From positions 1,922,001 to 1,986,000 of the forward strand of contig JBANDB010000014.1 of NCBI GenBank assembly GCA_037576215.1: DNA of 64,000 nt. Reading direction: 5' to 3'. The notes under the pieces were generated by a model. The model was not told the origin of the DNA, searched no databases, and worked only from the letters and a program-made list of their open reading frames with translations. This DNA is from Armillaria gallica (lineage: Eukaryota; Basidiomycota; Agaricomycetes; Agaricales; Physalacriaceae). Shown piece after piece: positions 57,415-64,000 of the stretch (its first letter is position 1; each line of letters starts with the position of its first letter). The translations under genes and the position numbers were made by a program.

Positions 57415-60400
57415 ATGTCAGATCAAGGCAACTTCCATAACCTCGTCCAGGGTCTGAACAACATTCTCGGTTCATCCTCATCTCACGACAGGAATCAAGA
57501 CAGCACGAATACACATCAGGTAACATCGACGTCTGCCACGTTTCCTCGGTCTGCCCCAGACATAACACATTGGCCTTCAAATTTTCCTTCTACGTATGCT
57601 TTTTACCCTACAATTTCTGATCCAAACATGAACCCTTACAATGACCCGTCAAACTTCCAAATGCAATACCATCCACCCCATTACATACCGAACAATCAAC
57701 AACATTTTCTTCCTTTTCCATCTCTTCAATCTACTGATATCAATTCTCAGCAGAACGGCGTGGAAGGCAATTTAGATACAAATCTCCTCAACTGTCCCCT
57801 CCCTCCTTTACCTACAAACGCTCCTCCACCTCCGCCTCCTGTACCCCCCCCACCTCCCTTACCACATCGTCCTCCTCCCCCTCCCATTCCCAACCGACAA
57901 ATTCCTCCTGTACCCCCACCTGTCCCTCCTAATATACCTCTACCACCTGTCTTCCACCAAAACATCCCCACCGCCCCTCCCACATACACGTACCTACCAC
58001 AACCAGTTTACATACAGCCGACCATGCCGCATATGCCAAATTTTCAATTCTACAATCAAAATCAACAACCGTTTTACCCATATATACATACAAACCAACC
58101 GTCTCTAGATACATCTTTTCCGCAAACTTCTCATATACCTGAACTAAAAACAAGGGCTGACTGGGGACCATGGCAACTCAGTGTTATGAATGTGCTAATG
58201 TCTAGGCTACTTAACACGCACATCTGCGATCCTCCAGCACCTAACGTCCCACGAGATCTGTTCAACACGCCGTCATATCCCCCTGCATTACCACAGAATC
58301 CGACGCCACAACAATACAATGAATGGATTACGTGGAACAAGAGGGATGCAGTCGCATATGGAGTAATAACAGCTCGCCTATCAAGGCAAATTCTAGGCAT
58401 GGTCCCTGTACAGAATGATCCCACCACTGGAGTACGCTGTACAGCACGAGAAGCTTATCACTCCCTCCGCCGTCGCTATGGGGGTGGAAACCTCCAATAC
58501 GCCATCCTAGAACACCGTCGCATCTCCACCACTCCTTGCATATCAATAAGCGCCATTCCTACATTTGTCCAAAACTGGATGAATCTTGTACAGACCTTGA
58601 AGTGCACGGAAGGCTACCCCCTTTCTTATGCAACCCTCAGCGTCGACATCACCAACATGCTGCCATCCCAATTCTCTGAGATGCGCTGCAAGGTGATCAC
58701 AGATCTCAGGAACCCCACGCTATTCTCGAATGTAACGTTTGATGACCTCCTCTCAGACATCTTAGACCAAGCAAACGGCATGCTCCTCAACCGAGAACTT
58801 ACGAACTCTTTCCGCAACCCAAAGATGTCTCCAAAGCCTCGACCCCAATGTGGCAACCCCAAATGTCCCAACCCCATTGGACACACGACGGCAAACTGCT
58901 GGAACGAGGGTGGCGACGACCCAGGAGGAAAAGAAAGATACAATGAGAGGAAAACCAAAACCCCTGCTCGTGCGAACCTTGCCTCATCCGAACTCACTAC
59001 AGAACACGATGATTCTAACACTGCTGAGAATACCGATACAAATACCGTCGAATGTAGTGAATCCCCCGAGATAAATGATGACATCTTTTACTCATACCCA
59101 TCGTCTTCTCCTGAGAGCATTGAACCCAGAGCGAATGCACTTCTCGAACTCCGCGAATCTGATCCCAAAGCCTACTTCTCTGCAATTCGCATCTTCAAGG
59201 GCCTACTCGATTCAGGAATGACTCATCATATTATCAGAGATTGATCCCTATTCCACACGTATGATGAAGCTGGTGCTATCCCTGTGACAACTTGAACCGC
59301 AAATTGCGGTACACTAGAAACCAAAGCACTAGGCGAAACGAGATTCACAGTAGACATCGATGGCAGGACAACCACTGTCGTTCTATGTGAATGCTTACAT
59401 GCCCCTGGAGCTCCAATCAACCTCATTTCGGTCAGTGCTCTGACCGAAAACGGAATGTTCATCGGTTTTGGGAAGAACAAAACCACTTGCTACTTCCCCA
59501 AATACCACAAAACACTCTCTGGCCTATTGTTCCAAGCCAACGTCGTAGGCCGACTATCTTTTCTCAGCTGCAACTTCATCGTTCCATCCCCCGAATCTCC
59601 GTCTGCATTCGCAATGCTACCCACCTTCCAGAAACCTGAATACGATGCATATTTGTGGCACTGCAGGGCTGGACACCCGAGCCAGGAGACCACAAAACGA
59701 CTAGTATCTGGTAAATCCAGGGTAACGGGCATTAAATGGAACGGAGAATCACCTCATGAGTTTTGCCCTTCCTGTATCATCGGAAAACGCCAACAGAGCC
59801 CTTACGATCACAATGCACATCGCGAAGCCAACCCCCTTGGTCTACTGCATATGGACACATGTGGACCCATGCCCGTGAAAACCCCGCAAAAACAGGAGCA
59901 CTTTGTAGCAATTCTGGACGATTGCACAACGTACAATGATACCAAACTCCTTGTTAAGCGAAACCATGTTTGCGGCGAATTCAAAGACACACAGGCGAGG
60001 TGGGAGAACCAGACTGAACATAAAGTCAAAAAGGTCAGATGTGATGGCGCGAAGGAACTCACCAAAGGGGACCTCAAAAGACATTTCAAAGACTCGGGTA
60101 TTGAACTACAGGTGACTGCCCCCTATGCACACCAGCAGAATGGGAAAGCCGAACGCTTCATAAGAACACTTGAAGACGACGCTCAAACCTTGATCGCCGA
60201 CTCCGGCCTCCCAATGTCATTCTGGGGTGACGCAGTATTGACAGCTGCATATACCAGATGTAGGATCCCTACTTCAACTCTCCCTGATGGCAAGACCCCA
60301 TATGAGGCTTTCCACCACAAGGTCCCTGACCTATCACACCTACGTCGATGGGGGTGTCAATGTTTTGCAGCTATTCCCCCTGAACTCCGCTCTAAGGCTG

Positions 60401-62493
60401 GCCCCCGCAGATTCGAGGCGATCTTCGTGGGCTATGAGGAAGGACGAATCGGATGGCGTGTATGAGACCTACAAGGAAAATACCACTTCTCACGCGACGT
60501 CGAATTTAACGAAAACACTCCTGGCCGACTGAGCAACAAACGTAAATCAGCTGTTGACATTGCAATCAAATCAAATATCCAAACTGAAGACGCAGACGAA
60601 TGCTCCACCGATGACCCCAGACCCAAACGCAACATACGGCCCACTGAAAAAATGAACCTCCTGCCACAGGGCCAGAAACTAGGGTCAATCCTACCTCGCC
60701 TGCAGACTGCTGATGCCTCCGTTGCTTTTGCCTCGTTCTTTCTAGCTGAGATGATTGACGAATCATCTAACCTAGATGAATTTATTCCATCCCAACCCTA
60801 TGCTATGCTCACCACCTCTGCAATGAAATTGTCCAAGCCACGCACCTGGGATACTACCAAACCCCCTCTTTCCTACAAGGAAGCCATGGCCCGGCCTGAT
60901 TGCGCACTGTGGCAAGTTGCAATTGACGCCGAATACAAGAACCTTGTAGACAAAGAAGTCATAGTCGAGAGCTTCCTTCCCCATGGAAAGAAAGCCATCG
61001 GTGCACGCTGGACATTCACAAAAAAGTCACACCCTGTCGTTCTCGAGAAGGCCAGACTCGTCGCTCAGGGATTCGCCCAATGCCCCGACGATTATGGAGA
61101 AACGTATGCTCCTGTTGCAAAAATTGTCAGCGTCCGGATCACCCTCACCTTAGCTGCGAAAGATGACCTTGAGCTATTCACCTTCGATGTCAAAGCTGCT
61201 TTCTTGAATGCGCCTCTGAACCAAGAAGTCTACATAAAGCAGATACCAGGATTCCCCCTCTCTGATCCAAAGAAAGTCCTCCGCCTCCAGAAGGCCCTGT
61301 ACGGCCTCAAACAGTCGTCAAACGAGTGGTTCAAAACCCTCTGTTCCACACTGGAATCAATCGGACTCGAAAGTTGCATCGTCGATCCCGCCGTGTTCTA
61401 TGGTTGCTGGTCTAGCCCTCCAGATCGCAGCATACCCATGCCAGAGAATGGCGATGACTTATTCATCATCATCCCTGTGCACGTAGATGACGGTCTATCT
61501 GCATCGAATTCTGCGCCCCTCTATCACTGGATCATCGGTCAGATGAACAAGAGGTTCAAAGTAAATGATCTTGGTCCTGCGGATGTATTCCTCGGAATCA
61601 AAATCGAGCACGATCGAAGCAAACGTCTCTTGTGGATTTCACAACAAGAATACATTGAAGATCTGCTGCAATCCTATGACCTTGAAGATGTTAATCCAAC
61701 CTCTGTCCCACTATACAAAAAGCTCCAAGCATACCAATCATCTGCCAATACCCTCCCCGACGTCTCCGATGCTAATCTCAAGCACTACTTCCAAAGACTT
61801 AATGGCCAATTACTCTACCCTGCCGTATGCACACGTCCTGATATTTCGTTCACATCCGCTGCTCTTGGACAATTCAATGCCAACCCAACTCGAGCCGTTA
61901 CACTCGCTGCGAAAGGTGTACTCCGGTACCTAGCAGGTACACGAGACCTCGCTCTGCAGTATGGGGGTGCCAACGCATCTGAGACCACCGCTCATCTTGA
62001 TGTTGATCCCATGAATATCGCATTCACCGACGCCGACTGGGCCACTGATGAATCAGACAGAAAAAGCTTCTCGGGATACGCCATATACATATTTGGTGGC
62101 CTCATATCATGGTCGAGCTGCAAGCAGAAGTCAACCTCGCTCTCATCCACAGAATCTGAGTACATGGCCCTCACACACCTTATGAAAGAAGTATTATGGA
62201 TCAAACTCTTCTTACAAGCTCTCTCTCTCCCCATGCCCAAACCTTTCCCCTTGCTATGCGACAATGACAGCTGCTTGACGATCGCTAATTCTCAATCCAA
62301 CTCTCCCCGCTTAAAACACGTTGACATCAGATATCATTTCATAAGAGAACAAATCAGAAACGGCACCTTTTCTACCCATTGGATTCCCACACGTTCCATG
62401 ACCGCCGACATCATGACGAAGCCACTCCCAGTCATCCTCCACAAGTCCCATATCACTGGGCTAGGACTCGTTTCGCGGTCACATCTTCGCTGA
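57415..62493 (+). pseudogene. Copia gag-pol polyprotein with three in-frame TGA codons
   Basis: One reading frame of 1693 codons. Gag: Pro-rich N-terminal third (57780-57990), then a CX4CX5HX4C knuckle (CGNPKCPNPIGHTTANC). Protease: LDSGMTHHIIRD. GAG-pre-integrase: WHCRAGHPSQETT. Integrase core: HMDTCGPMPVKTPQKQE, CDGAKEL and APYAHQQNGKAER. Reverse transcriptase: ALWQVAIDAEYKNL, TFDVKAAFLNAPLNQEVY and VHVDDG (the YVDD position). RNase H: FTDADWATD, STESEYMAL and KHVDIRYHFIREQI. TGA codons at 59242-59244, 59293-59295 and 60463-60465 interrupt protease and pol; no shift was seen. At the third, relatives have an Arg codon (GWRV-R-DLQGKYHFSRDV), so CGA to TGA is the likely change. As it stands the element cannot make full Pol without readthrough. 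Confidence 0.9.
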
Positions 62494-62501
62494 TGGGGGT
62501 G

Positions 62502-62714
62502 TGTTGACCGGTACTGGTCCTTTGCATTGTTTGTCAGCTCGATGTTTGGCTACGGCCTCTCTACGTACCCATAGCTCGGACTTTGCCCTTCTTGCTCCTC
62601 AGTCGTCTTTCACATCCTTGACGTTCTGAGGAGGTATGCCCTGTTCATTTTTCCTACCTACGTACACTCACTAATACTACTTCGTAGTCTGATTCGTGTC
62701 CTGTGTCGCTAGGT
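62502..62714 (+). repeat. 3' LTR of the copia element, truncated
   Basis: Identical to the 5' LTR over the 213 bp compared, then breaks off at CGCTAGGT before the terminal GGTCAGCA. Confidence 0.85.
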
Positions 62715-62721
62715 AAAATAA

Positions 62722-62754
62722 AGTCGTCTTTCACATCCTTGACGTTCTGAGGAG
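62722..62754 (+). repeat. Extra LTR fragment
   Basis: AGTCGTCTTTCACATCCTTG and 13 further bases repeat an internal LTR segment just after the truncated 3' LTR, joined by AAAATAA. This indicates a rearranged or nested LTR remnant. Confidence 0.75.
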
Positions 62755-64000
62755 CATCAGCAATCTCACAAACGGTATAGAGGGTATAGGAACCATGCGG
62801 CTATAGCACTCTATACCCTATAACACGGTATAGGGCTATAAGGGACATGCGTGTTTTCTATAACCATTTTCATAGGGCTACGGTCGTCCTATACCAACTC
62901 ATACCAACCAAACTTAGTCCTATGCAGGCAGCTCCACTAGGAATTTCTCGTCATTCAATCGTGGAGACCAATGCAGTAGAAGACATTTAATGATTATAAT
63001 ATTAGCCGTCTGTGTACGAATTAGATACATCTAAGGCATACCCGCTATTTACTCCCCCTCCAACATAAACGCATATTCCGACAACCGTAACGTCTCAGAA
63101 CGGAAGGTTTACTGGTGTATCTAGTTCAACAATATCACCTAGCATAGTGTAAGTACATGGTTGCACATTGCGAAATGACAACTCACATTAGAGATGCAGA
63201 GTAAAAGAAGGGAAGGGAAAAGAAGGCGCAGCAATGAGCAAACGATCCTGCGGTGGGCGAAGTCAGCATTGATCCTATGGTGAGAGGTGCTATGCACGCG
63301 CCAAAACTACTCCATCCCATCTAGCCCGACCGCGAGACCGGGGATGATCGCCATATTCGCGAACGCTACCAACATCTCCTGCTATCTGTGCCTATTGTCC
63401 TTCAGGCGCTCCCCAAGTCCAGTATCCATATTGTCCACACAGCTTCCTGTCCAAGTTAGTGTACCACGGAGTAAAACCCGAGCGCATGGGAACCCGCAAA
63501 GAAAAGAGGGAGGGAACTGAGAACTGTTGCGTAGCGCCAGATTTGGGATATCGAGGATATTGTCCAATGTTGATGAGGCCGCACAATAAGACCCTATGGA
63601 TAGTTCGCATAGCTTGGAAGAGCAAGAATAAAAGATGACTAGCTGAAGTGCCAGATATTGTACGGATGGGAGAGTAGGAAGGGGATGGAAGTGGGAGAAG
63701 AAGAATGAGCGAAACGAAAATCAGCGCAAAGTTCAACTTACACGTGACCACATGACGTGATTGTGCACGGGCCACCTCCATTTGGGGACGGCGTGCTCGA
63801 TGCGCTCTTGGCTCCAGTCTTTTATTCCGTTTGGGATAACCTTCAACTATATAATCCTAGCTATTTTATATCACTCTCCTGTGTTTGAAGTGTTACAATG
63901 ACCTCTTTACATGTGTTTGATGGAGCCTGTCCATAGATGTATAGTGGTATAGGTGCTATAGATGCTATAGATTGCGAATACATGCAAAATTCCCTATACC
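62755..64000. other. Repeat-rich non-coding region at the window edge
   Basis: No gene was recognised; frames around 63287-63781 are short and unlike any family. TATAGGG/CTATACC-type words cluster at 62776-62895 and again at 63938-64000 in opposite orientation, possibly the ends of a transposon that continues past the window. Confidence 0.5.

Larger units (their letters stand above)
56971..62714 (+). mobile_element. Ty1/copia LTR retrotransposon
   Basis: A full-length element: 5' LTR 56971-57196, primer site, one gag-pol frame 57415-62493, a short purine tract (TGATGGGGGTG), and a 3' LTR at 62502-62714 lacking its last ~13 bp. The order protease, integrase, reverse transcriptase, RNase H is that of copia. 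It inserted into repeat unit 3. A target duplication cannot be shown because the 3' end is rearranged. Confidence 0.93.

Noticed and set aside
57747..57989. Gly-rich minus-strand frame
   Set aside because: Antisense of the proline-rich Gag segment.
61992..62264. 90-aa minus-strand frame
   Set aside because: Antisense of the copia RNase H domain.

Overview
This is nuclear DNA of a filamentous basidiomycete, most likely an Agaricomycete. Genes are split by many introns of about 45-65 bp with GT-AG ends. Several families are typical of that group: a DUF6534-type membrane protein, a HET-domain protein ending in a WD-free C-terminal domain, an UPC2-like Zn2Cys6 regulator, RTA1-like exporters, a Kre9/Knh1-type GPI protein and a Ty1/copia element with a proline-rich Gag. 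No rRNA, tRNA or CRISPR array was recognised. Exon joins were read by eye; for most genes the summed exon length is a multiple of three, which supports them.

Bases 1-28,820 are mainly conserved single-copy genes: a mitochondrial PDK/BCKDK-type kinase, a small unknown protein, an APH-type phosphotransferase, a C-5 sterol desaturase, then a divergent pair formed by a siderophore N-acyltransferase (SidF/Fer5 type) and an enoyl-CoA hydratase (possibly Fer4/SidH type). Four perfect ATCWGATAA iron-GATA sites lie between this pair. The hydratase lacks one base in a G run. Next come an intronless fatty-acid desaturase, a SulP transporter with STAS and cyclic-nucleotide-binding-like domains, the EFM7 methyltransferase, a GPI-anchored alpha-amylase, a Hook dynein adaptor, a three-pass membrane protein, a DUF1348/SnoaL-like protein and a Rim9/PalI protein.

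Bases 29,200-42,900 are an accessory block. It opens with a complete 981-bp hAT-like transposon (8-bp target duplication). Three UPC2-like Zn2Cys6 genes (+ strand) are then interleaved with three RTA1-like exporter genes (- strand). A HET-domain gene with an in-frame stop sits between the last two exporters. Each regulator has the 14-mer ACGGGCCGGACTTC 67-89 bp before its ATG, and each exporter has CGG-N3-CGG direct repeats about 100 bp before its ATG. The shared CGGACT core suggests that the regulators control themselves and the exporters.

Bases 44,400-64,000 hold a Kre9-type GPI protein, then a tandem repeat of a unit carrying a DUF6534 gene and an intact 12-exon cytochrome P450 on the opposite strand. 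Unit 1 has a LINE 3' fragment inserted. Unit 2 has only the 3' part of the DUF6534 gene. A third unit is cut off after about 110 bp by a Ty1/copia retrotransposon. Its LTRs are identical where both exist, yet its single gag-pol frame has three TGA stops. The right edge is repeat-rich non-coding DNA with many TATAG/CTATA motifs.
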